A DNA stretch of 64,000 bases from CAIKLP01 sp039798705. Lineage in GTDB: Bacteria; Bacteroidota; Bacteroidia; Sphingobacteriales; Sphingobacteriaceae. Shown one piece after another: positions 1-7,078 of this stretch (the stretch's first letter is position 1; each line of letters starts with the position of its first letter). The stretch spans positions 1 to 64,000 of the forward strand of contig JBDKFN010000003.1 in NCBI GenBank assembly GCA_039798705.1. The letters are read 5' to 3'. The notes beneath the pieces are model-generated. The model was not told the DNA's origin. It ran no database searches and saw only the letters and a list, made by a program, of their open reading frames with translations. Both the position numbers and the translations under genes were made by a program.

Positions 1-872
1 GCTAAAGCATTTGCTCCACTTACAATTTCTAAAATTTCATTTGTAATAGATGCTTGTCTAGCTTGGTTGTAAGACAATCTTAATGCTTTCAATAACTCTC
101 CAGCATTTTCTGTTGCTTTATCCATTGCAGTCATACGTGCACCATGTTCTGATGCATGTGAATCTAATAATGCTTTGTATAATTGAATTTTAACAGAGCT
201 TGGAATTAATCCCAAAACAATATCTTCTTGAGAAGGCTCTAATAAATAATCTGCATTACTTTTTGCTGCAACCTGATTAACAGCAGGCACTACAGGCAAT
301 AATTGTTCGGTCGTTAAAATTTGCATAGCTGCATTTTTGAATTGGTTATAAACCACTTCTACGCTATCCCATTTACCTGCAACAAAACCATTCATGATTT
401 CTTCAGCAATTTTGTTTGCTTCATCAAAATTTAAATGATTAAACACTTCATTATTATTACCAATCACATTGAATTTGTTTCTGGTGAAATAATCTTGTGC
501 TTTTTTACCAATAGCCATGATGTGTAAATTGCCATTGCGTTTATGCGCTTCGTATTTATCAGCTACTAATAAATTAGCAGTTTTAATCACATTTGCATTG
601 AACGCTCCTGCTAATCCACGGTTCGAAGTAACGACTACCAACAATACATTTTTTAACTCACGTTGTTGTGTATATGGACTTTCGTTCCCTTCTAAACTTG
701 CTGTTAAATTAGCAAGTATATCTTTTAATTTATTTGCATAAGGACGCATTTGAACAATTGCATCTGTTGCTCTTTTTAATTTCGCAGCAGAAACCATTTT
801 CATTGCTTTTGTAATCTGCTGTGTAGAGTTTACAGAAGCTATTCTAATACGTACCTCTTTTAAATTTGCCAT
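1..872 (-). CDS. atpG: ATP synthase F1 gamma subunit (3' end cut by window edge)
   Basis: The gamma subunit is the central rotor shaft of the F1Fo ATP synthase and couples c-ring rotation to catalysis in the alpha/beta ring. Reading begins at an ATG at 872 with MANLKEVRIRIASVNSTQQI, the classic gamma N-terminal helix, followed by KAMKMVSAAKLKRA. About 290 codons are present. The last readable residues, EIVSGANAL, match the usual C-terminus of the family, so only one or a few residues plus the stop are missing beyond position 1. It lies 27 bases behind atpA and is the last visible gene of the ATP synthase operon; atpD and atpC are not in the window, as is common in Bacteroidota where they sit elsewhere. 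Identity is secure. Confidence 0.96.
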   Translation of the reverse strand, partial: MANLKEVRIRIASVNSTQQITKAMKMVSAAKLKRATDAIVQMRPYANKLKDILANLTASLEGNESPYTQQRELKNVLLVVVTSNRGLAGAFNANVIKTANLLVADKYEAHKRNGNLHIMAIGKKAQDYFTRNKFNVIGNNNEVFNHLNFDEANKIAEEIMNGFVAGKWDSVEVVYNQFKNAAMQILTTEQLLPVVPAVNQVAAKSNADYLLEPSQEDIVLGLIPSSVKIQLYKALLDSHASEHGARMTAMDKATENAGELLKALRLSYNQARQASITNEILEIVSGANAL

Positions 873-899
873 ATGCTATTTGAACTAGCTTTATTTAAA

Positions 900-2474
900 T
901 TAGTATTTACTTGATAATTCTGATGCTACTTTTTCTAAAACTGAAGTGATTGAATCATCAATTTTTCCAGCTTTTATTGCATCTAATGTATCGCGGTGAC
1001 GAATTTCTAATTGATTTAAAAATTCTGCTTCAAAAGCTCTCACTTTATCAACTGGAACATTTCTCATCAAACCTTTAGTACCACAATATATAATTGCAAC
1101 TTGTTTTTCAACAGCTACTGGAGAATATTGTCCTTGTTTCAAGATCTCTACGTTTCTTGCACCTTTCTCTAAAATAAATTTAGTTACCGCATCTAAGTCA
1201 GAACCAAATTTAGAGAATGCTTCCAATTCGCGGTATTGCGCTTGGTCACCTTTTAATGTACCCGCAACTTTCTTCATTGATTTAATTTGCGCCGAACCTC
1301 CTACACGTGATACCGAAATACCTACGTTAATTGCTGGACGAATACCTGCGTTAAATAAATTTGACTCTAAGAAAATTTGACCATCTGTAATCGAAATTAC
1401 GTTGGTTGGGATATAAGCAGATACGTCACCTGCTTGTGTTTCAATAATAGGTAATGCTGTTAATGAACCACCACCTTTTACTAGGTGACGGATTGATTCT
1501 GGTAAATCATTCATTGATTGCGCTACTGAATCGGTTGCGTTGATTTTAGCCGCACGCTCAAGTAAACGAGAGTGAAGATAGAATACGTCACCTGGGTAAG
1601 CCTCACGTCCTGGTGGACGACGCAATAACAATGATACCTCACGGTAAGCAACTGCTTGTTTAGATAAATCATCATAAACAATTAATGCAGGACGACCTGT
1701 ATCACGGAAAAATTCTCCAATTGCAGCACCTGCAAATGGTGCAAAGAATTGCATAGGTGCAGGATCTGCAGCCGATGCAGCAACAATGATCGTATAAGCC
1801 ATTGCGCCTTTTTCTTCTAATGTACGAACGATGTTTGCAACAGTTGAGTTTTTCTGACCAATTGCAACATATATACAGATAACGGCTTCGCCTCTATCGT
1901 AAAATTCTTTTTGATTGATGATGGTGTCAATCGCAACAGTTGTTTTACCTGTTTGACGGTCACCAATGATCAACTCACGTTGTCCACGACCGATAGGAAT
2001 CATCGCATCGATTGCTTTCAAACCAGTTTGTAATGGCTCGTTTACCGGTTGACGATAAATAACACCTGGCGCTTTACGCTCGATTGGCATGTCATATAAA
2101 TCACCAGCAATTGGACCTTTACCGTCAATTGGTTGACCTAATGTATTTACCACACGACCCAACATTCCATTACCTACTTTAATAGAAGCAATTTTAGTTG
2201 TACGTTTAATTGTATCACCTTCTTTAATAGAATCAGAACTTCCCAACAATACCACACCCACGTTGTCTTCCTCTAAGTTTAATACGATACCTTGCAAACC
2301 GTTATCGAATTCTACTAACTCTCCTGATTGAACTTTAGTTAATCCGTAAACACGCGCAATACCGTCACCCACTTGGAGTACTGTACCTACTTCTTCTAAT
2401 TCCGCTGCTGATTTAAAGCCGGCCAATTGTTGTCTTAAAATTGCCGATACTTCATCTGGTCTTACATCTACCAT
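900..2474 (-). CDS. atpA: ATP synthase F1 alpha subunit
   Basis: Non-catalytic nucleotide-binding subunit of the F1 hexamer, acting on the cytoplasmic face of the inner membrane. The 524-residue protein has the usual length and order: an N-terminal beta-barrel (about 25-95), the nucleotide-binding domain with the alpha-type P-loop GDRQTGKT at residues 171-178, and a C-terminal helical domain. The segment PAINVGISVSRVGGSAQ near residue 380 is the ATPase alpha/beta signature. It starts at an ATG at 2474, 42 bases after atpH, and is followed closely by atpG. No missing or unusual catalytic residues were noticed. Confidence 0.98.
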   Translation of the reverse strand: MVDVRPDEVSAILRQQLAGFKSAAELEEVGTVLQVGDGIARVYGLTKVQSGELVEFDNGLQGIVLNLEEDNVGVVLLGSSDSIKEGDTIKRTTKIASIKVGNGMLGRVVNTLGQPIDGKGPIAGDLYDMPIERKAPGVIYRQPVNEPLQTGLKAIDAMIPIGRGQRELIIGDRQTGKTTVAIDTIINQKEFYDRGEAVICIYVAIGQKNSTVANIVRTLEEKGAMAYTIIVAASAADPAPMQFFAPFAGAAIGEFFRDTGRPALIVYDDLSKQAVAYREVSLLLRRPPGREAYPGDVFYLHSRLLERAAKINATDSVAQSMNDLPESIRHLVKGGGSLTALPIIETQAGDVSAYIPTNVISITDGQIFLESNLFNAGIRPAINVGISVSRVGGSAQIKSMKKVAGTLKGDQAQYRELEAFSKFGSDLDAVTKFILEKGARNVEILKQGQYSPVAVEKQVAIIYCGTKGLMRNVPVDKVRAFEAEFLNQLEIRHRDTLDAIKAGKIDDSITSVLEKVASELSSKY

Positions 2475-2516
2475 ATCTTGTTTTATTTATTTTTCGATTA
2501 AAAACTTTTAAAATTA

Positions 2517-3053
2517 TTATGAATTAAATTCTTTTTTCAATAACACTAAACTCTTAGCTATACTGGTGTCAAATTGTTTATCTCCAACAGTTAAAACAAA
2601 ACCGCCAATTAAAGCAGCGTCAACTTTCTTAATTAAGATAACTTTTTTGCCAGTGGCAGCAACTACAGCTTCAATCATTTTTGCTTCTGCTTCTGGTGTA
2701 ATAGCTGTTGCTGAAACTACAGTTGCAGTAATGATTCCTTTATTTTCGTTGTATTGTCTGATGAATTCTTTTCCTGTTTCAAATAAAACTCCAGCTCTAC
2801 TTTTATTAACCATGATGTTAAAAAAAGATTGAGTTGCTGCATTTACTTTTGAAGCAAAAAGGTCTTTCAAGATGCCTGCTTTTTTATCTTGAGGTACAAT
2901 TGGATTTTTCAAAACCGCTTGTAATTCCGAACTACCTTTTAACGTATCCGTAAATAAATTCATATCTGCTTTGACTGCCTCTAACTCATTGCGTTCAATG
3001 GCTAGGTCAATTAAAGCTTTTGCATATCTTGAAGCTACTCTTATTTCTGACAT
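2517..3053 (-). CDS. atpH: ATP synthase F1 delta subunit (OSCP)
   Basis: Delta/OSCP subunit, which ties the peripheral stalk (subunit b) to the top of the F1 alpha/beta ring. The 178-residue protein starts SEIRVASRYAKALIDLA, the conserved delta N-terminus, and contains the C-terminal strand region GGFVLTVGDKQFDTSIAKSL typical of the family. Its place between atpF and atpA is the canonical order. The 49-base gap to atpF shows nothing of note. Confidence 0.96.
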   Translation of the reverse strand: MSEIRVASRYAKALIDLAIERNELEAVKADMNLFTDTLKGSSELQAVLKNPIVPQDKKAGILKDLFASKVNAATQSFFNIMVNKSRAGVLFETGKEFIRQYNENKGIITATVVSATAITPEAEAKMIEAVVAATGKKVILIKKVDAALIGGFVLTVGDKQFDTSIAKSLVLLKKEFNS

Positions 3054-3102
3054 TTTATTTCGACTATTTTTTGAATGTTATTTAACAATCAAATAAATTA
3101 AT

Positions 3103-3597
3103 TTAACTTAATTTTACTTCTTTCAATAAATCTGCAACTAATGCTTCTTGCTTAGATTTATCTTCTAATTGTTTACGCAAAACTTTTTCTGCAATTTCAA
3201 TTGATAAATTCGCTACTTGCGATTTTACTTCTGCTAATGCAGCAATCTTCTCGTTATCAATTTCAACTTTCGCTTTCGCAATCATTTTATTTGCTTCTGT
3301 TTGCGCAATGCCTTTTGCATCTGCAACCATGTTATCTCTTAATTGCTTTGCTTCTTTTAAGATGGTATCTCTTTCCGCTCTGGCAACTTTTAATAATTGC
3401 TCGCTTTCGTTGTTTAATCTTGTTAATTCTTCTTTTGCTTTTTCTGCAGAAGACAATGCGTCTTCGATAGATTGCTCACGCTCTGCAAGTGCTTGCATAA
3501 TTGGTTTCCAAGCAAATTTGCCTAAAACAAAAATCAAGACTAAGAATGCTATCGTTGTCCAAAAAACTAATCCAATACTTGGGGTTACTAATTCCAT
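3103..3597 (-). CDS. atpF: ATP synthase Fo b subunit
   Basis: Subunit b forms the peripheral stalk that holds F1 still against rotor torque. The 164-residue protein has one N-terminal membrane segment (about residues 8-28, rich in V, F, L, I), then FAWKPIMQAL and a long Ala/Glu/Lys/Gln-rich helix predicted to form the parallel coiled coil of the b dimer. Length and architecture fit the family. It lies 81 bases behind atpE, the longest gap within the atp genes, and that gap contains a strong stem-loop described separately. Confidence 0.96.
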   Translation of the reverse strand: MELVTPSIGLVFWTTIAFLVLIFVLGKFAWKPIMQALAEREQSIEDALSSAEKAKEELTRLNNESEQLLKVARAERDTILKEAKQLRDNMVADAKGIAQTEANKMIAKAKVEIDNEKIAALAEVKSQVANLSIEIAEKVLRKQLEDKSKQEALVADLLKEVKLS

Positions 3598-3640
3598 TTT
3601 TTTATGCTGATTTAAAATCGTTAATGTTTAAAATAAAGAG

Positions 3641-3665
3641 AGTCTGTAACCAATCGTTACAGACT
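3641..3665 (-). other. Stem-loop between atpE and atpF, possible partial terminator or mRNA stabiliser
   Basis: A perfect 10-bp inverted repeat (arms AGTCTGTAAC and GTTACAGACT) with a 5-base loop starts 13 bases after the atpE stop codon. Allowing one bulged base the stem extends by about 5 more A/T-rich pairs. On the transcribed strand it is followed by a moderately T-rich run (TCTTTATTTT). A second short inverted repeat (AACGG/CCGTT, 3673-3687) overlaps the atpE stop. The position suits an element that raises atpE yield relative to downstream atp genes, either by partial termination or by blocking 3' decay. The hairpin is seen; the role is inferred. Confidence 0.6.
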
Positions 3666-3678
3666 TCTTTACAACGGA

Positions 3679-3888
3679 TCAACCGTTACCTAATAATGCA
3701 ACTACTACGGCGAATAATGAAACCGCTTCTACGAATGCAGCAGCGATTAACATGGTAGCTTGGATCTTAGATGCAGCTTCTGGTTGTCTTGCGATACCTT
3801 CTAATGCAGATCCGCCAATTCTTCCGATACCGATTCCTGCTCCGATAGCAGCTAATCCGGCACCAATTGCAGCGATACTTCCTGTCAT
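3679..3888 (-). CDS. atpE: ATP synthase Fo c subunit
   Basis: Subunit c forms the membrane rotor ring that carries the coupling ion. The 69-residue protein is a two-helix hairpin: a Gly/Ala-rich helix 1 (GAGLAAIGAGIGIGRIGG), the polar loop ARQPEA (33-38) that contacts gamma, and helix 2 with the ion-binding carboxylate Glu54 in AAFVEAVSLF. At the place where sodium-type c subunits carry Gln in helix 1, this protein has Ile21, and the residues after Glu54 are Ala-Val rather than Ser-Thr, so proton coupling is expected. It is followed by a strong stem-loop. Confidence 0.96.
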   Translation of the reverse strand: MTGSIAAIGAGLAAIGAGIGIGRIGGSALEGIARQPEAASKIQATMLIAAAFVEAVSLFAVVVALLGNG

Positions 3889-3927
3889 GATGATTTGATT
3901 TTATATTTGGTTAAACAATAATTCTAA

Positions 3928-5085
3928 TTAATGGTGATCTTCTGCGTGCGGCTCTTCTACTGCCATTCCAATAAATAGCGCCGCCAACATGGTAAAAATA
4001 TATGCTTGTAAAAATGCAACTAATAATTCAATTACACTGATAAACACTGTAAATGGAACTGCAACAGTTGCAATAGCTGCAGATTTAAAAATAAATATCA
4101 AAGAAATTAAACTCAATACAAGGATATGACCTGCAGTAATGTTTGCGAATAAACGAATCATTAAAGCGATTGGTTTAGTAAACATACCGAATATCTCAAC
4201 AGGTACTAATAATGGATATAACCACCATGGCACGTGAGGTGCAAAAATATGACTCCAGTAAACTTTACCACCATTAACCGTAATAACGATAAAGGTAAAT
4301 AATGCTAATACCATTGTAAATGCGATGTTTCCTGAAACGTTTGCTCCTCCTGGGAAGAAAGGAATTAAACCCATCATGTTGTTAATCCAAATGAAAAAGA
4401 AAACGGTTAACAAGAAAGGCATGAACTTAGCATATTTATGACCCAAATTTGGTTTTGCTACATCATCTCTTACAAATAAAATGATTGGCTCAATCATAGA
4501 TTGAAATCCTTTTGGTGCTTTACCAACTGTCTTTTTGTATGCATTTGCTACACTTAAGAAAATGAACAACAATAATGCAACAGATATTAATAAAGAACAA
4601 ACGTTTTTAGTAATTGAAATATCAATGATTGACTTAGTAGCAACTTCGTCCACTTCATTTTCAGCATTCAAAACAACGATTTTGTTTTCTTCTAATTTAT
4701 AAGTGTAGTTAGCAGAAGTATAAGCTTGTTCTCCGTGGTGAAAATGACTAGATGAGAATACTTCTAAACCTTTTGGTGTATATAATATAATTGGCAATGG
4801 AATAGAAGTGTGACCCCATAAATGCCATTCGTGTGCATCCGCAATATGTTCTAAAATTAATTCAGAAGGATTGAATTTTTCTTCCGCTGCATTCTCGTGA
4901 GCAGGTGCCACACTATCAGTTGTAGCATGAAGTGAATCATTTGCTTCAATTACTGCCTCAGCATGCACTGAATCTGCATTTTTTGTTGGCTCATTTGCAA
5001 ATAAAATTGCAGTGTTAAAGCTCAAAAAAGCAAATACAAGGATGAATTTATTTAGATTCGGTTTAAAAAAGCCTATTCTGCGCAT
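3928..5085 (-). CDS. atpB: ATP synthase Fo a subunit with long N-terminal extension
   Basis: Subunit a forms the two proton half-channels beside the c-ring. The essential arginine is Arg311 in LMIRLFANITAGHILVL, and the C-terminal helix with ELLVAFLQAYIFTML completes the conserved core. The protein is 385 residues long, against about 270 in Escherichia coli. The extra length is N-terminal: a signal-like hydrophobic segment (about 13-31) and a roughly 130-residue hydrophilic stretch rich in Glu, Asp, Ala and His before the first core helix near residue 163. Such extensions are known in Bacteroidota subunit a proteins; their purpose is unclear to me. The C-terminus ends in an acidic/His tail (EEPHAEDHH). 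Confidence 0.95.
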   Translation of the reverse strand: MRRIGFFKPNLNKFILVFAFLSFNTAILFANEPTKNADSVHAEAVIEANDSLHATTDSVAPAHENAAEEKFNPSELILEHIADAHEWHLWGHTSIPLPIILYTPKGLEVFSSSHFHHGEQAYTSANYTYKLEENKIVVLNAENEVDEVATKSIIDISITKNVCSLLISVALLLFIFLSVANAYKKTVGKAPKGFQSMIEPIILFVRDDVAKPNLGHKYAKFMPFLLTVFFFIWINNMMGLIPFFPGGANVSGNIAFTMVLALFTFIVITVNGGKVYWSHIFAPHVPWWLYPLLVPVEIFGMFTKPIALMIRLFANITAGHILVLSLISLIFIFKSAAIATVAVPFTVFISVIELLVAFLQAYIFTMLAALFIGMAVEEPHAEDHH

Positions 5086-5098
5086 TTAGATTGTGTTT

Positions 5099-5497
5099 TT
5101 ATTGTATTTTTTGAGCGCGCAAGTTATACAATAAGGAATAAATTTCAAAGGCAGAATAGATAAAATATAAAATAAAGAAATTACTTAAAAATTGGAGTTT
5201 ACCAACCTTGTGAGAATAAACATAAACAAGTGCGAAAATCATGGTTAATAATAGCTTTGCTGCTACACCTCCTAACAAAAAAATAATTGCATTTTCTCCA
5301 CCCTTTTTAATACCCGCCATCGAAATTTGAAATGCGAAATAGGTAATACTAGCAAAAAAAGCTAAAAAGAGGTATATATCATTAGAAATCAAGCCGCTGG
5401 TGCTCGGATTATCGCGCATTACGTAAATTGAACTGAAAATAATAGCGCTGATGATGATAAATACAGATTGGAATGGGAAATATTTAGTTTTTGCCAT
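5099..5497 (-). CDS. Small membrane protein in the AtpI position of the atp operon
   Basis: A 132-residue hydrophobic protein with about four predicted membrane segments (near 9-27, 38-58, 68-92 and 100-120). I do not recognise a defined motif. It lies between an AtpZ-like gene, whose end it overlaps by 14 bases, and atpB, 13 bases on. This is the place where many genomes carry atpI, whose product helps assemble the c-ring or handles magnesium. AtpI proteins are also about 130 residues with four helices, so this is most simply a diverged AtpI-like factor, but that rests on position and topology only. Confidence 0.75.
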   Translation of the reverse strand: MAKTKYFPFQSVFIIISAIIFSSIYVMRDNPSTSGLISNDIYLFLAFFASITYFAFQISMAGIKKGGENAIIFLLGGVAAKLLLTMIFALVYVYSHKVGKLQFLSNFFILYFIYSAFEIYSLLYNLRAQKIQ

Positions 5498-5693
5498 TGT
5501 TGTTTCTTCTAACTTGTTTAACTACAAGGTATAATCCGGCTGCAATGCCTACGATCACCATTATAGCGGTATAAATTGGGGTTTTACTTTGAAAATGATG
5601 GTCTATTTTTTGTCCTAAATAGGCACATAAAGCGATACTGGCTAATAATTGAAAAGCAATGCTTGAATATTGCGAATAGGAATTATTGTCCAT
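5484..5693 (-). CDS. AtpZ/AtpI-family ATP synthase accessory protein
   Basis: A 69-residue protein with two membrane helices (about 12-28 and 39-59) joined by a short polar loop containing GQKIDHHF, and a basic C-terminal tail (VRRNNNGKN). This two-helix form with a Gly-x-x-(I/L)-D segment after helix 1 is that of the AtpZ/AtpI family encoded ahead of Fo genes, thought to help c-ring assembly or ion transport. It overlaps the bactofilin gene upstream by 11 bases and the next gene by 14, so all three are probably translationally coupled. Confidence 0.8.
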   Translation of the reverse strand: MDNNSYSQYSSIAFQLLASIALCAYLGQKIDHHFQSKTPIYTAIMVIVGIAAGLYLVVKQVRRNNNGKN

Positions 5694-6078
5694 CTTCTTG
5701 TCGAGGCAAAGTAGGTAATACGCCCATATGACAATGACCTGTAAATACAGCGCCTGCTTCTACAATTAGTTTATTGGTTACCAAATTACCTTCAACTTTA
5801 GCCGTTGATTTTAAAAACAGGGTATCACTAACTGTAATATTCCCTTTTAAAATACCGCTGATATCTGCGCTGGTGCCATTGACGTTGCCAATTACAATTC
5901 CAGTTCCACCCATCACCACTTTGGCTTTAGAATCAACGTGACCGGTAATTTCACCATCAATACGAATATCACCTTTACAAGTAATATCGCCAGTGATACA
6001 CGTACCCACACCAATTAAATTAATGGAGCCGCTTTGAACGTTTTCGGTTGTTGTGATATGTTCTTTTTTTGCAAACAT
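5683..6078 (-). CDS. Bactofilin-family cytoskeletal protein
   Basis: Bactofilins polymerise without nucleotide into filaments at the membrane and often place cell-wall enzymes. The 131-residue protein is almost wholly a run of short beta-helix turns with repeated G-x-I/V patterns (GDITCKGDIRIDGEITGHV, then similar turns to about residue 118), flanked by short disordered tails, which is the DUF583/bactofilin architecture. It lies 4 bases after an M23 peptidase gene. In other bacteria bactofilins work with M23 enzymes on cell shape (CcmA with Csd peptidases, for example), so a functional pair is likely. The step into the atp genes by overlap is odd biologically but appears common in this phylum. 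Confidence 0.9.
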   Translation of the reverse strand: MFAKKEHITTTENVQSGSINLIGVGTCITGDITCKGDIRIDGEITGHVDSKAKVVMGGTGIVIGNVNGTSADISGILKGNITVSDTLFLKSTAKVEGNLVTNKLIVEAGAVFTGHCHMGVLPTLPRQEDGQ

Positions 6079-6082
6079 GAGC

Positions 6083-6952
6083 TTAAAAATGAATGTAATT
6101 TAATGGATTCACTGCATTGCCTCTGTACCAGAGTTCAAAATGTAAGTGAGGACCATTGGAAAGTTCACCGGTTGCACCAACAATGGCCACTGGTTCTCCA
6201 ACTCTTACAAAGTTACCAACTTTTTTTAATAGCACCGCGTTGTGCTTATAGATTGAAACTAAATCGTTACTATGCTGAATTGCAATAACATAGCCGTTTT
6301 CGGTTGTCCATGCACCAAAAACAACAGTACCTTCGAGGGCAGCTTTAATGGTTTCACCTTTTGCAGTTGCTATATCTATACCAAAATGATTACTGCGCGT
6401 ATTAAATTGCTGCTTGATACTTCCTTTCACTGGTGTAAAAAACGAATAACCTGCAATACCTGAAACCTTTTTAGGGGCATCTGCTGCTGCAATACCATAT
6501 TGGTTTTGATCCTCAATCATCATCCTAAGCATAGAATCTTCTGCTGGTTTGGCTCCTATTCTAAAATTAGTATCTAATAACTGCGGTTTGGTATGAATAT
6601 TTAAAGTGTCTTTGCTGCCTGCTTTCCCACTAATCACTTGCTTTATATTCTCAATATATTGATCGTTAGCAGAAAGCAAACCTTCTAGAGAGTCTACTTT
6701 TAAAGACATTTGAGAGATATCTCTTCGCAAAGAAACATCTGCATATCCTGGTATATATTCTTTTAATGGAGTAAAAATTAGAATAGATGTAACCAAAGTG
6801 ATGAGCATTACTAATAATAAACTCGACACAATAAATACATTCAAGCGATTAAGCGTAAAAGCAGCTTTTTCTTCAAATGTATCATCATTCAAAAAAACAA
6901 TTTTATAATTGACTTTTAATCGTTCTAATAAGGATTTCTTCTTCTGTACCAT
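6083..6952 (-). CDS. Membrane-anchored M23 (LytM-type) peptidoglycan endopeptidase
   Basis: Expected to cut peptide cross-links in peptidoglycan from the periplasmic side. The 289-residue protein has a cytoplasmic N-terminus, one membrane segment (about 39-61), a helical stretch with coiled-coil character (72-110), and a C-terminal M23 domain (about 170-289). The zinc ligands and catalytic histidines are intact: His189 and Asp193 in HFGID, His237 in YKH, and His269 and His271 in GPHLHFE. It heads the operon that continues through bactofilin into the ATP synthase genes. An intact active site argues for an active enzyme rather than an EnvC/NlpD-like activator. Confidence 0.9.
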   Translation of the reverse strand: MVQKKKSLLERLKVNYKIVFLNDDTFEEKAAFTLNRLNVFIVSSLLLVMLITLVTSILIFTPLKEYIPGYADVSLRRDISQMSLKVDSLEGLLSANDQYIENIKQVISGKAGSKDTLNIHTKPQLLDTNFRIGAKPAEDSMLRMMIEDQNQYGIAAADAPKKVSGIAGYSFFTPVKGSIKQQFNTRSNHFGIDIATAKGETIKAALEGTVVFGAWTTENGYVIAIQHSNDLVSIYKHNAVLLKKVGNFVRVGEPVAIVGATGELSNGPHLHFELWYRGNAVNPLNYIHF

Positions 6953-7078
6953 TAATATTGCAAATTAAACCAAAATTCTTGAAATCGAGCTCTTTTTCAA
7001 TATCGATTAAAAAACCACAATAATTGAGGAAATAAAATAAATTTGTAATCCGTTAGTATTAGCTAATCTAATAAAAGA
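6953..7078. promoter_or_regulatory. Divergent intergenic region between the M23/atp operon and PorW/SprE
   Basis: This 126-base AT-rich gap must hold promoters in both directions. For the plus strand a perfect Bacteroidota -7 box TAAATTTG lies at 7038-7045, about 33 bases before the TTG start at 7079; no good -33 TTTG was found at normal spacing. On the minus strand only a one-mismatch -7 (TTAATTTG, next to 6961-6968) is visible ahead of the M23 gene. Positions are seen; promoter activity is inferred. Confidence 0.45.

Noticed and set aside
3201..3758. Several overlapping open frames on plus across atpF and atpE
   Set aside because: They mirror the Leu/Ala/Glu-rich coiled coil of subunit b; atpF and atpE explain the coding signal.
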